A stretch of 64,000 nt of DNA from Claveliimonas bilis (GTDB lineage: Bacteria > Bacillota > Clostridia > Lachnospirales > Lachnospiraceae), in contig NZ_AP027742.1 of assembly GCF_030296775.1 (NCBI RefSeq), positions 2,108,001 through 2,172,000 on the forward strand, written 5' to 3'. The position numbers and the translations under genes are program-made. Below the pieces are notes generated by a model. The model made no database searches, had not been told where the DNA came from, and saw only the letters and a list, made by a program, of their open reading frames with translations. Shown here piece after piece: positions 33,317 to 42,831 of the stretch. Each line of letters starts with the position of its first letter. Position 1 is the first letter of the stretch.

Positions 33317-34951
33317 TTATTGTAAGGTCCTGATCATCATGACCGTCTCATAAGGCCGCAGCTCATTTGCTTTCATACTGCTGTCGTAATTGCTAAGAAG
33401 CACTTCGGCTTCCTTCCACTCTTCCGGCCAAGTACACTGCGCCGGACGGTCCGTAAAGTTGGCCCATACCAAAAGCTCTGACTCTTCGTCGGTTCTTGTG
33501 TAGGCAAAAATCTGCTCATCTTCCTCAAGAAGCAACGAGAATACGCCGTCTGCAAAGACAGGATATTCTTTTCGCAGTCTGATAAGCTTCTGATAATAGC
33601 GAAAAACAGAATCCGGATCCGCCATTTCCCTGGCAGCGTTGATCTCCCGATAATTGGGATTGACTGCAATCCAGGGAGTTCCTTTTGTGAAACCTGCATG
33701 TCTGCTCTCATCCCACTGCATCGGTGTACGGGCGTTATCCCGGCCTTTTGCATAGATAGAGGCCATCACTTCCTCTTCGGAATATCCCTCTTCCATCCGC
33801 TCCTCATACATGTGAAGCGTTTCAATATCTTTATACTGGCTGATATCATCAAAATGCACGTTGGTCATTCCAAGTTCTTCTCCCTGATAAATATAGGGAG
33901 TTCCCTGCATTCCATGCAGCACAGATGCCAGCATCTTGGCGGATTCCACCCGGTATTTTCCGTCATTTCCCCATCTGGAGACAATGCGGGGAAGATCATG
34001 GTTGTTCCAGAACAGGCTGTTCCATCCTTGTCCTGCCAATTCTGTCTGCCATTTTGCAAGAGTCTTTTTCAGCTTCACAAAGGGAAGAGGGCTAAGATCC
34101 CACTTCGTCTTTCCCTCCTGCTGGTCAAGACCGATGTGTTCAAACTGAAATACCATAGAAAATTCACTGCCGTCAGGATTGCTGTAAAGCTTCGCCCTCT
34201 CGGTATCTGCACCCCATGCCTCTCCTACTGTGATCAGATCGCCCTTCTGGAACGTCTCCTTGCTTAACTCCCGGATAAATTCATGAAGCCTCGGGCCGTT
34301 ATTTGTAATTTTCAGATCCGGCTCCTTGGCGATCTGGTCGATCACATCCAGCCGGAAGCCCCCGACGCCCTTATCCATCCACCACAGGATCATATCGTAA
34401 ATCTCGCGGCGCACCTTGGGATTTTCCCAGTTAAGGTCCGGCTGTTTTACGGAAAATTGATGAAAATAATACTGTCCAAGCTCCGGCACCCATTCCCATG
34501 CCGGTCCTCCAAACACAGATTCCATATCATTGGGAAGTTTGCTCTCTTTTCCATCTCTCCACACATAGTAATCGTGGTAAGGATTGTCTTTACTTTTCCT
34601 TGCTTCCCTAAACCAGCGGTGCTCATCTGAGGTATGATTCAGGACAAGATCCATAATAATGCGTATTCCGCATTCTTTTGCCTTCTGAATCAGTTCTTCC
34701 ATGTCATCCAGCGTCCCGAACATGGGATCGATATCCTGGTAATCCGAGATATCATAGCCATTGTCGTCCTGGGGAGAGCGGCATACAGGGGAGAGCCACA
34801 GGGCGCCAACTCCCAGCTCTTCCAGGTAAGGCAGCCTTTGTATGATCCCCCTGATGTCGCCAATTCCGTCGCCGTTACTGTCCTGGAAGCTACGGGGATA
34901 GATCTGGTAAACTACTGTATCCTTCCACCATTTTTTCTCTGTCTTAACCAT
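33317..34951 (-). CDS. GH13 alpha-glucosidase (oligo-1,6-glucosidase type)
   Basis: The 544-residue enzyme has the GH13 regions in order: DLVLNHTSDEHRWF (region I), GGFRLDVIDQIAKEPD with the nucleophile Asp, VGEAWGADTE with the acid Glu, and FWNNHDLPRIVSRWG (region IV). The start KTEKKWWKDTVVYQIYPRSFQD is typical of cytoplasmic GH13_31 enzymes. It frees glucose from the ends of malto- or isomalto-oligosaccharides. Last gene of the glucan operon, 15 nt after the neopullulanase gene. Confidence 0.93.
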   Translation of the reverse strand: MVKTEKKWWKDTVVYQIYPRSFQDSNGDGIGDIRGIIQRLPYLEELGVGALWLSPVCRSPQDDNGYDISDYQDIDPMFGTLDDMEELIQKAKECGIRIIMDLVLNHTSDEHRWFREARKSKDNPYHDYYVWRDGKESKLPNDMESVFGGPAWEWVPELGQYYFHQFSVKQPDLNWENPKVRREIYDMILWWMDKGVGGFRLDVIDQIAKEPDLKITNNGPRLHEFIRELSKETFQKGDLITVGEAWGADTERAKLYSNPDGSEFSMVFQFEHIGLDQQEGKTKWDLSPLPFVKLKKTLAKWQTELAGQGWNSLFWNNHDLPRIVSRWGNDGKYRVESAKMLASVLHGMQGTPYIYQGEELGMTNVHFDDISQYKDIETLHMYEERMEEGYSEEEVMASIYAKGRDNARTPMQWDESRHAGFTKGTPWIAVNPNYREINAAREMADPDSVFRYYQKLIRLRKEYPVFADGVFSLLLEEDEQIFAYTRTDEESELLVWANFTDRPAQCTWPEEWKEAEVLLSNYDSSMKANELRPYETVMMIRTLQ

Positions 34952-34966
34952 TTGCAGCTCCTCCTT

Positions 34967-36730
34967 CTATCGTTTCTTCTTTCTTCGGATCAGAGTTCCG
35001 TTTTTTTCTAAAATACCGTCTTTGTATTTTCTGGAAAAAAGGATTTCTCCTTCCGGTCTTACTTTCATCTCATTTTCCGAACAGTTCAAGAGAACCTCCA
35101 GCTCATTCTGGTTTTCGTCCAACTTAATGTACTCCACACATCTCTCATTTTCATATTCCCCCGGAAAGTGGAAATAGAGGCTCCTGCAGGCGTCCTCTTC
35201 TTTCCTCATCCGGATCAAAGATTTTACAGACCGGATCTTTTCCTGATTTTTGGGAGTCTCAAGCTCATCCCATGGCATACATCTTCTGCAGTCCGGATCG
35301 TGTCCGCCCTCCATGGCGATCTCTGTACCATAATAGATACAGGGACTTCCCGGCATGGTAAAGAGCACGGCAAGCTGCTGGTAAAACATATCCAGATCGT
35401 GAAAACGGTTCATCAGCCGCTCCGTATCATGCGAATCCAGAAGGTTGAACATGACATTGTTATTCTGCTGCATATACATGGTATAGCAGCGGTTTATCAT
35501 ATACTCAAACTCCTCTTTTTTCATCCCTTTGTCCAGGAAAAAGTCATGGATCCCGCTCATCAGCGGATAATTCATCACAGAGTCATACTCGTCCCCCATC
35601 AGCCATTGGCTTGCATCATGCCAGATCTCTCCCAGAAGATAAATATCCTCTTTGCATCTCTTTAAATGTTCCCGAATCTTTTTCAGAAAACGGTGGGACA
35701 CTTCATTTCCCACGTCAAACCGGATCCCGTCAATATCATAATCTGTGATCCACCCTTCACACACGCCGCAGAAGTAATCGATCACTTCTTCATTGTTGGT
35801 ATTGATCTTCGGCATCTGATCGGCGAAAGCAAAGGAATAAAATCTGCCGTCCCTTGTATCCGCACGCTTTTTGAGAAGCGGCCAGGTCTGCACCATAAAC
35901 CAGTCGGCGTAAGGAGATTTCTGTCCTTTCTCCAGCACATCCTGCCATGGAGCAAACTTAGGACCACAGTGGTTAAACACTGCGTCCACCATGATCCGAA
36001 TACCAAGACTATGAGCCTCCTTTACTAATTTCGCAAATGTTTCTTTATCTCCGAAATGAGGATCGATCTTTGTGTAGTCTGTAGTGTCGTATTTGTGATT
36101 GGACTCGGCCTCCATGATAGGATTCAAATAGATACCAGTAATTCCCAAATCCGCAAGATAGGGAAGCTTTTGCCTGATTCCCTCCAGGTTGCCGCCAAAC
36201 CTCTCCTCATTGGTGACCTTGCCTTTTCTCCAGGGAACGAAATCCTCTTTTCTTTCCCCTTCTATTTCCCCGCGGCAGAACCGATCCGGAAAGATCTGAT
36301 ACCATATCGTATCGTTAACCCACCCCGGGGTGCAGTTTACATCCGCCGGATTCATCCATGGAACGGTAAAGCACTGGATCATCCGCCCCTCCATGTCTAT
36401 CTGGTCTTTTGTCAGAAAACCGTCTTCACAGTAATACCAGATCTCCGTTTCCGTATGGAGTTCAAAATAATACTTGCATCTTTTGTAAGGCGGCTGAAGG
36501 GTTGTGGTCCACCAGATCTGATGGCGGAGCCGTTTCTTAAATACGATCTCCTCCCTTGTTCCCGTCCACTTCTCATTTCCTCCCAGGATTCCTGCTTCAA
36601 AGGGATCCCCGTGATGAATGAACACCCGTCTGACGTCATAGCCGGTCTTAAGGTTTACCACCAGCTCATTTTCATTGAGCGCATAGCTCATCTGTTCCGA
36701 TGTTTTATGATAAACTCCTGTAAATTCCAT
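34967..36730 (-). CDS. GH13 neopullulanase / cyclomaltodextrinase (GH13_20)
   Basis: The 587-residue enzyme has an N-terminal starch-binding-like domain of about 130 residues, as in maltogenic amylases, before the barrel. The barrel shows DAVFNHCGPKF, GIRFDVGNEVSHRF, LLGEIWHDASQW and LLDSHDTERLMNRF with the catalytic Asp, Glu, Asp triad. It opens cyclodextrins and cuts pullulan or maltodextrins in the cytoplasm; there is no signal peptide. It lies 12 nt after malQ. Confidence 0.92.
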   Translation of the reverse strand: MEFTGVYHKTSEQMSYALNENELVVNLKTGYDVRRVFIHHGDPFEAGILGGNEKWTGTREEIVFKKRLRHQIWWTTTLQPPYKRCKYYFELHTETEIWYYCEDGFLTKDQIDMEGRMIQCFTVPWMNPADVNCTPGWVNDTIWYQIFPDRFCRGEIEGERKEDFVPWRKGKVTNEERFGGNLEGIRQKLPYLADLGITGIYLNPIMEAESNHKYDTTDYTKIDPHFGDKETFAKLVKEAHSLGIRIMVDAVFNHCGPKFAPWQDVLEKGQKSPYADWFMVQTWPLLKKRADTRDGRFYSFAFADQMPKINTNNEEVIDYFCGVCEGWITDYDIDGIRFDVGNEVSHRFLKKIREHLKRCKEDIYLLGEIWHDASQWLMGDEYDSVMNYPLMSGIHDFFLDKGMKKEEFEYMINRCYTMYMQQNNNVMFNLLDSHDTERLMNRFHDLDMFYQQLAVLFTMPGSPCIYYGTEIAMEGGHDPDCRRCMPWDELETPKNQEKIRSVKSLIRMRKEEDACRSLYFHFPGEYENERCVEYIKLDENQNELEVLLNCSENEMKVRPEGEILFSRKYKDGILEKNGTLIRRKKKR

Positions 36731-36742
36731 TGCTGTCCCTTT

Positions 36743-38212
36743 CTATTTCCGATCTGTCATTTCCTTTCTCAGAGATCTTAAGTCTTCCACGGCCTCATGG
36801 AAATCCGGAAGGCGCCATTCCCAGTTTGGAGAGCCGACTGTTCCCGGTGTATTCATATGGCCTTCTTCTCCAAGTCCCAGAATATCCTGCATTGGAACAA
36901 TGGCGTACTCCGCCTTATTTTTTAAAGTATAATGGAGCAGTCTCTCCTTTACGGATCCCTGGCTGCATCCCTGCCTTTTTAAGAATTTTCTTACTTTGCG
37001 TTTTTGGGCAGTGTTTAAATTACCGTACCATTCCATGAGGGTATCATTGTCGTGAGTTCCCGTGTAAATGATCATATTTTCCGTATCATGGAAGCTGTCG
37101 TATGCATATTTTCCTTTCGTCTCAATGGAGAACATGAGGATCTTCATACCCTTTAAATGATAGTGTTCCTTCAGCGTCAGAACTTCCGGGCGCAGATCTC
37201 CCAAATCCTCAGCCACCAGCTCCACATCCGGCAGCTTTTCGGTCAGGATATCAAGCACCTCATATCCCGGTGCCTCGATCCATTCTCCCTCGACAGCTGT
37301 GGGGCAGGTAGACGGGATCTTCCAATATGTGTCAAAAGCCCGGAAATGGTCAATACGCACAATATCAAAAAGCTTTCCGCTGTAACCGATCCGGTCCTGC
37401 CAGAACCGATACTCATGCTCCTTCATATAGTCCCAGTCATAGATAGGATTTCCCCATCTTTGTCCTGTCGCGCTGAAATAATCCGGCGGCACTCCCGCAA
37501 TGAAAATGGGCCGTCCGTCGGTATCAAGAAGGAAATTATCTTTCCCGCCCCATACGTCCACAGAGTCTACCCCCACATAGAAAGGCACATCTCCCATGAT
37601 CCGGACGCCGCTGTCATTGGCTGCCTTCTTTACCTTCATCCACTGTCTGAAGAACTGATACTGAAGAAAAACGTGGAAAGCAGCTTCCTCTCTTTCTTCC
37701 TCCGTAAGCTGCCGCCGGGTTTCCGGCCAGTTTTTGTCCTCTTCTTTCCACTCGTTCCAGCATGTTCCGCCGTTTGCCGCTTTCAGTGCGCGGAATACAC
37801 TGTATTCCTTCACCCATTCCTGATCTGCAAACTGGCGGTAGTCTGCTTCCTGATCCAGTTTCTGTTCCCGGAACCTTTCAAAAGCTTCTTTCAGGTAAGG
37901 AATCTTAAAGGAACGGACTGCATCATAGTCCACCCTTTTCTCTTTCTCCCGGAAGCTCTCCGGAAGGCTTGTCAAAAGCCCTTCCTCCTTCAGAATATCC
38001 AGGCTGATATACAGCTCATCCCCCGCATAGGAGGAATAAGGCTGGTACGGAGAATTTCCGTACCCAACCGGATTCAGAGGAAGGATCTGCCATATCTTTA
38101 TGCCGTTTTCTTTCATCATATCGATCCACTGATATGCACTGCTTCCCAGCTCCCCAATCCCTGTCCGGGAGGGAAGGGAAGATACCGGCATCAATATTCC
38201 TGTCTGTCTCAT
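36743..38212 (-). CDS. malQ: 4-alpha-glucanotransferase (amylomaltase)
   Basis: The 489-residue GH77 enzyme starts RQTGILMPVSSLPSRTGIGELG. It has IMGDVPFYVGVDSVDVW, RIDHFRAFDTYWKIP with the nucleophile Asp, ELVAEDLGDLRPEV with the acid Glu, and YTGTHDNDTLMEWYG. It moves 4-alpha-glucan pieces between chains, preparing maltodextrins for the phosphorylase. It lies 21 nt after glgP. Confidence 0.97.
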   Translation of the reverse strand: MRQTGILMPVSSLPSRTGIGELGSSAYQWIDMMKENGIKIWQILPLNPVGYGNSPYQPYSSYAGDELYISLDILKEEGLLTSLPESFREKEKRVDYDAVRSFKIPYLKEAFERFREQKLDQEADYRQFADQEWVKEYSVFRALKAANGGTCWNEWKEEDKNWPETRRQLTEEEREEAAFHVFLQYQFFRQWMKVKKAANDSGVRIMGDVPFYVGVDSVDVWGGKDNFLLDTDGRPIFIAGVPPDYFSATGQRWGNPIYDWDYMKEHEYRFWQDRIGYSGKLFDIVRIDHFRAFDTYWKIPSTCPTAVEGEWIEAPGYEVLDILTEKLPDVELVAEDLGDLRPEVLTLKEHYHLKGMKILMFSIETKGKYAYDSFHDTENMIIYTGTHDNDTLMEWYGNLNTAQKRKVRKFLKRQGCSQGSVKERLLHYTLKNKAEYAIVPMQDILGLGEEGHMNTPGTVGSPNWEWRLPDFHEAVEDLRSLRKEMTDRK

Positions 38213-38233
38213 TGCTTTCTATCCCCCTGCTGC

Positions 38234-40498
38234 CTATGATAAATGCCAGATGTCTCTGTCATACTCCGCGATGGTCCTGTCAGAAGAGAAGAATCCCGCC
38301 TTGGCAATATTTACCAGCATCTTCTTTGCCCAGCTCTTTTCATCTTCATAGTCTTCCAGCATCTGTTCCTTTGTGCGGATATAATCCTTCACATCCAGAA
38401 GTGTCATGAACCAGTCTTTTCCTACGATTTCCTTATACAGACGTCCCAGGTTCACCGGATCTCCGATACGGATCAGATCCTTGCTGATAATGAAGTCTAC
38501 CAGCTCTTCCACCATAGGATCATTTTCGTAAATGTCTTTGGAACAGTAAGATGCATTTGCATACAGATCAATGACTTTCTCGGACTTCTCACCGAAAATG
38601 TAAATATTGTCATCGCCTACCAGCTCATGGATCTCTACATTGGCGCCGTCTTCTGTTCCAAGTGTCACTGCTCCGTTCAGCATGAATTTCATATTTCCTG
38701 TTCCGGATGCTTCTTTGGAGGCAAGAGAGATCTGCTCGGAAATATCACATGCAGGGATCAGCTTCTCTGCTTTCGTTACATTATAATTTTCCACCATCAC
38801 AATGCGCAGATATTTCCTTACCTCGGGATCTTTCTCAATCAGTTCCTGAAGGCAGAGGATCAGATGGATGATATCCTTTGCGATCGTATAGGCAGGAGCC
38901 GCTTTTGCGCCGAAAATCATTGTGACCGGGCGTTTCGGAAGATTGCCTTTCTTGATCTCTTTGTATTTATAAATAGCATAAAGAGCGTTCATCTGCTGTC
39001 TCTTGTACTCATGGAGACGTTTGATCTGGATATCAAAGACAGAGTTCTCGTCAATCTCAATGCCCTGTGTCATCTTCAGGTAATTTTTCAGCTCAATTTT
39101 AGCCTCTTTTTTGATCTCCTTCAACTGTGCCAGCACTTTCTCATCATTCTGATATTCCAGAAGCTTTTCCAGCTGGGAAGCGTCTTTTACAAATCCTTCT
39201 CCGATCAGCTCTTTCAAATAGTCTGCCAGTCTGTGATTGCAGTGGAGCAGCCATCTGCGGAAAGTAATACCGTTGGTCTTATTGTTGAACTTCTCCGGAT
39301 AAATGTCATAAAACGGCTTCAGCTCAGATTCCTTGAGGATCTCTGTGTGAAGAGCGGCAACTCCATTTACAGCATAGCCGTAATGGATATCAATGTGAGC
39401 CATGTGTACACGGTTCTGCTCATCAATAATGTAGACTCTCTCATCGTGGAAGTCTCTTCTGACTCTTGCATCCAGGTCACGGATGATCGGCATAAGCTGG
39501 GGCACTACCTGCTCCAGGTAGGCAACCGGCCATTTCTCCAGAGCCTCTGCCAGGATCGTATGATTCGTATAGGCACATGTCTTTCTCACCACATCTACGG
39601 CTGTGTCCATATTAAAGCCTTTCTCACTTGTGAGAATACGGATCAGTTCCGGGATCACCATAGTCGGATGAGTGTCATTGATCTGGATGCACACATGTTC
39701 ATGCAGATGATAAAGGTTTACGCCTCTTTCTTCCGCTTCACGGATAATGAGCTGTGCAGCATTGCTCACCATAAAATACTGCTGGTAGATCCTAAGAAGG
39801 TGCCCCGCCTCATCACTGTCGTCCGGATAGAGGAACAGGGTCAGATTCTTCCGGATATCTGTCTTGTCAAACTGGATTCCATCATGAATCAGCCCTTCAT
39901 CTACGGTATCCAGGTCAAAGAGATGCAGTTTATTGCATCCGCTTTCATAGCCCGGCACATCAATGTCATACATAGTAGACGTCAATGTGAAATCTTTAAA
40001 AGGAACCTGGAAATGGCGGTCTGTCTTGGTCAGCCAGCTGTTTTCCGTAATCCATGGGTTTTTATCCTCCCACTGCTTATGATCTGCAAATTTCTGCAGG
40101 AAGAGACCTTCGTGGTAGTTAAGGCCCACTCCGTCCCCTGCAAGTCCCAGTGTTGCAATGGAATCAAGGAAGCAGGCCGCAAGCCGGCCAAGTCCTCCAT
40201 TTCCAAGAGAAGGCTCCGGTTCCATCTCCTCGATCTCTGTGATATCATGCCCGTACTTTTTCAGTACCTCCCTTGTCTCCTCGAAAAGTCCCAGATTGAT
40301 CAGATTATTGGACAAAAGCTTTCCGATGAGAAATTCCGCTGAAATATAGTACAGCTTTCTGTCTCCGGTATTAGCCTTCATGCCTTTCATTTTATCTTTT
40401 GTCACACAAAGAAGCGCTGTGTAAATCTCTTCCTTTGATGCTTCTTTGATTCCTTTATGAAATTTTTCCTGCAACATCATTTCCAATGCCTGTTCCAT
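38234..40498 (-). CDS. glgP: Glycogen/maltodextrin phosphorylase
   Basis: The 754-residue GT35 enzyme has [38 protein letters not shown]-like [13 protein letters not shown] and the pyridoxal-phosphate site [20 protein letters not shown]. It releases glucose-1-phosphate from glucan ends. It is the first intact gene of the glucan operon, behind a strong promoter with a LacI-type site. The ribosome site is AAAGGAG. Confidence 0.97.
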   Translation of the reverse strand: MEQALEMMLQEKFHKGIKEASKEEIYTALLCVTKDKMKGMKANTGDRKLYYISAEFLIGKLLSNNLINLGLFEETREVLKKYGHDITEIEEMEPEPSLGNGGLGRLAACFLDSIATLGLAGDGVGLNYHEGLFLQKFADHKQWEDKNPWITENSWLTKTDRHFQVPFKDFTLTSTMYDIDVPGYESGCNKLHLFDLDTVDEGLIHDGIQFDKTDIRKNLTLFLYPDDSDEAGHLLRIYQQYFMVSNAAQLIIREAEERGVNLYHLHEHVCIQINDTHPTMVIPELIRILTSEKGFNMDTAVDVVRKTCAYTNHTILAEALEKWPVAYLEQVVPQLMPIIRDLDARVRRDFHDERVYIIDEQNRVHMAHIDIHYGYAVNGVAALHTEILKESELKPFYDIYPEKFNNKTNGITFRRWLLHCNHRLADYLKELIGEGFVKDASQLEKLLEYQNDEKVLAQLKEIKKEAKIELKNYLKMTQGIEIDENSVFDIQIKRLHEYKRQQMNALYAIYKYKEIKKGNLPKRPVTMIFGAKAAPAYTIAKDIIHLILCLQELIEKDPEVRKYLRIVMVENYNVTKAEKLIPACDISEQISLASKEASGTGNMKFMLNGAVTLGTEDGANVEIHELVGDDNIYIFGEKSEKVIDLYANASYCSKDIYENDPMVEELVDFIISKDLIRIGDPVNLGRLYKEIVGKDWFMTLLDVKDYIRTKEQMLEDYEDEKSWAKKMLVNIAKAGFFSSDRTIAEYDRDIWHLS

Positions 40499-40579
40499 GT
40501 TTGTATCTCCTTTCTATCTATCACATTTCTGTGATCCACTTTCATCATATTCTTTATCATATACTATTTTTCCAGATTT

Positions 40580-40735
40580 TCATATACCCGAAGTATTTCT
40601 CCCACACTCCAGGCCTTCCATCAGGCGGACTTTTTCCGTCTCTCCTGCTCCGCCTTCAGATTGTCCGGCACAGCCGCTAAGTCCGGTCGCCAGAAGTCCG
40701 GCAGTAAGCAGCAGCGCCAACCCTCTCTTCTTCAT
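40580..40735 (-). pseudogene. Truncated maltose-type solute-binding lipoprotein relic
   Basis: A 51-residue frame starts KKRGLALLLTAGLLATGLSG, followed by a Cys lipobox and a Gly/Glu-rich linker as in extracellular solute-binding proteins. It then runs into unrelated sequence and stops. It sits between the operon promoter and glgP, where a malE-like gene would be expected. Most of the binding protein and any permease genes are absent, which points to an internal deletion. A GGAG ribosome site remains, so the short peptide may still be made. Confidence 0.7.
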
Positions 40736-40755
40736 TACTTCATCTCCATTTCCTT

Positions 40756-40777
40756 AAAAGTTTCGTATTGTTTCGTT
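40756..40777 (-). promoter_or_regulatory. Candidate LacI-family operator at the glucan operon
   Basis: On the minus strand AACGAAACAATACGAAACTT begins 2 nt after the predicted transcription start. It shares CGAAA-n2/3-ATACGAAACTTT with a site before the lacI-like gene (40905-40927), suggesting one regulator binds both. Confidence 0.6.
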
Positions 40778-40785
40778 ATGTGTTA

Positions 40786-40814
40786 ATCATACCTTCTCTT
40801 TCTATTTTAGTCAA
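40786..40814 (-). promoter_or_regulatory. Promoter of the glgP-malQ-GH13 operon
   Basis: On the minus strand TTGACT (40814-40809), a 17-nt spacer and TATGAT (40791-40786). Confidence 0.85.
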
Positions 40815-40904
40815 TAATTCATCTGTACAAATTTTAAGATTTATCTATTTTTCATAGTTTTTTTCTCATTTTTTTGTATAGTTTTTCTACTTACTCATAT
40901 TTCC

Positions 40905-40927
40905 TTTTCGAAAATATACGAAACTTT
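40905..40927 (+). promoter_or_regulatory. Candidate LacI-family operator upstream of the regulator gene
   Basis: TTCGAAAATATACGAAACTT on the plus strand, containing inverted TTTCG and CGAAA. It lies upstream of the regulator's -35 and matches the operon site at 40756-40777. Confidence 0.55.
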
Positions 40928-40949
40928 CTTTTGTTTTACCTAAAATCCG

Positions 40950-40978
40950 TTGATTTTCTATCTTTACTTAGCTATAAT
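40950..40978 (+). promoter_or_regulatory. Promoter of the LacI-family regulator gene
   Basis: TTGATT (40950-40955), a 17-nt spacer and TATAAT (40973-40978). Confidence 0.85.
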
Positions 40979-41016
40979 ATGAACAGATATTTTCCAAAAG
41001 AAAGGGCGGTCCTTAT

Positions 41017-42060
41017 ATGGCTACAATACAGGATATTGCTGATAAACTGGGGATTTCCAAGGGTACTGTCTCCAAAGCGCTCAATGGGGCAACTGACATC
41101 AGCGAAACTTTACAAAAAAATGTACTTGAAACAGCTGTAGAATTGGGATATACAAAAATACGGCGTCCCGGAGGGGTACGCCGACTTTGTATTCTGATTG
41201 AAAATATGGATTATGAGAACCCTCACGATTTTGGGTATGAGATTATCTTAGGATTCCGGCAGATGGCGGAACCGGCCGGCTATTCAGTAGACATTATTCC
41301 GGTAACGGAAAAACTGCAGAAATCTTATTCTTATGATACGTTTATGCTGAAGCATGACTATCTTGGCTCCTTCATCCTGGGCTTTTCTTTAAGCGACCCC
41401 TGGATGAAAGACTTCCACACAAGCCACACTGCCACCGTCCTTTACGACAACTATATTATGGCAAATCCCCATATCGGATATGTAGGGATCGACAATGGCG
41501 AGGGGATGGAGCTGGCTGTCTCTCACTTAAAACAAAAGGGGCATAAAAAAATCGGCTATCTAAGCCACGCCCTTGGCTCGCACATTATGCAGGTCCGCCA
41601 CAAAGCTTTCTTTTCGGCACTTCGCCAAAATGGCCTGAAAAGCGATCCTACCTATGCCGGGAGCTCCTACTATATTACCCAGTGCATGGAGAAACATCTT
41701 CCCCGGCTTTTAAATCTCGGGGTTACCGCCATCATATGCAGCCACGATCTTATTGCCAATGCTGCTATGATCCAGTGCCAGCAGATGGGATACCGCATTC
41801 CGGACGATATTAGTATCATCGGATTTGACGATCTTCCCATCTGCGCCTACACCGCCCCTCCTCTCACAACCGTGCGCCAGGAACGGATCCAGCTTGGCAA
41901 AAGCGGATACTATGCACTGGAAAGCCTGATGAATGGAATTGCTATCGGAACTCTTCTCCTCCATGCAAGTCTGATTGTCAGAAATTCCACCGGCCCTGCC
42001 AAAGTGCCGCTTGATGCTAACACACCTGATCTTAACAGTACAGTTCATTCCTCTTTCTGA
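41017..42060 (+). CDS. LacI-family transcriptional regulator
   Basis: The 347-residue regulator has the LacI helix-turn-helix TIQDIADKLGISKGTVSKAL at its start. A periplasmic-binding-protein-like sensor domain follows, with YVGIDNGEGMELAVSHL, GHKKIGYLSH and IPDDISIIGFDDLPICAYTAPPLTTVRQ. It is divergent from the glucan operon and shares a candidate operator with it, so it probably controls maltodextrin use. Its last 29 nt overlap the converging EFR1 gene. Confidence 0.93.
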   Translation: MATIQDIADKLGISKGTVSKALNGATDISETLQKNVLETAVELGYTKIRRPGGVRRLCILIENMDYENPHDFGYEIILGFRQMAEPAGYSVDIIPVTEKLQKSYSYDTFMLKHDYLGSFILGFSLSDPWMKDFHTSHTATVLYDNYIMANPHIGYVGIDNGEGMELAVSHLKQKGHKKIGYLSHALGSHIMQVRHKAFFSALRQNGLKSDPTYAGSSYYITQCMEKHLPRLLNLGVTAIICSHDLIANAAMIQCQQMGYRIPDDISIIGFDDLPICAYTAPPLTTVRQERIQLGKSGYYALESLMNGIAIGTLLLHASLIVRNSTGPAKVPLDANTPDLNSTVHSSF

Positions 42061-42829
42061 CAGAGCAGGCCTTTTCGATCTTCTGTGCAACGGCAGCTGC
42101 TGCCGCTGCATTTATTTTTCTTGCCCCGGCAGGGCATACAACCACACAGCGCATACAGGAAATGCACTTTTTCTCATCTGCTTCCTGTACATGATTGAGA
42201 GAAATTGCCTCTGCAGGACATTTCTTCGCACAGATTCCGCATTGGTTGCATCCATCCTCTGCTTTCGGCACCATAGGCACAGGGGCAGATTCTTTGTAAG
42301 GACGGTTCCCCGGCACTTTAAAGTCTGATATTTTTCTCTTTTCTTGCTCCCATATTTGCCCTTTACTCTGCTCTTCTTGAAACTTCTTCCAGATTTTTTC
42401 TGCAAATTCCTTCAATTCCTGTTCATCTTCTCTGTCCGGTCTGCCTGTCGCATATTGATGCATAATAGAATGCTCTGCAATGGCAGCTACTGCCGCTATA
42501 ACCTCAAATCCGCATTCTTCCGCCAGATCCTCAAGCTCTGTCAAAGTATCTTCATAGGCTCTGTTGCCGTACACACAGACAATCACACACCTTGCCCCAT
42601 TTCCTTTGATCTGACGGAACCGTTTTGCTGCAAGCGCTGGAACACGTCCGCCATAGGACGGCACCGCAATAAGCGTCAGCTCTTCTTTTTCCACGGAAAT
42701 ACTTCCAAAATCCACAGAAGGATCTGTCAGATCGACCGCCTCTCTTTTCAGATTCCATTCTCCTGCAAGAAGATCCGCTACTTTTTTCGTTCCTCCTGTA
42801 GGGCTGAAAATTATTTGTCTTCCCTTCAT
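42032..42829 (-). CDS. EFR1-type flavodoxin-ferredoxin fusion protein
   Basis: Start set at ATG 42829, behind GGAAGAG and 2 nt after the previous stop; the longer frame lacks a site. The 265-residue protein has an N-terminal flavodoxin-like FMN site (IIFSPTGGTKKVADLL, AVPSYGGRVPALA). The C-terminal part binds two [4Fe-4S] clusters: CNQCGICAKKCPAEA and CISCMRCVVVCPAGA. EFR1 proteins are predicted electron carriers. It is the last gene of the alkylation-repair operon. Confidence 0.9.
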   Translation of the reverse strand: MKGRQIIFSPTGGTKKVADLLAGEWNLKREAVDLTDPSVDFGSISVEKEELTLIAVPSYGGRVPALAAKRFRQIKGNGARCVIVCVYGNRAYEDTLTELEDLAEECGFEVIAAVAAIAEHSIMHQYATGRPDREDEQELKEFAEKIWKKFQEEQSKGQIWEQEKRKISDFKVPGNRPYKESAPVPMVPKAEDGCNQCGICAKKCPAEAISLNHVQEADEKKCISCMRCVVVCPAGARKINAAAAAAVAQKIEKACSVRKRNELYC

Positions 42830-42831
42830 TT

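Noticed and set aside
38243-40342. Plus-strand open frame of 699 codons opposite glgP
   Set aside because: It is the antisense shadow of glgP: no ribosome site, no recognisable motif, and glgP on the other strand is complete.
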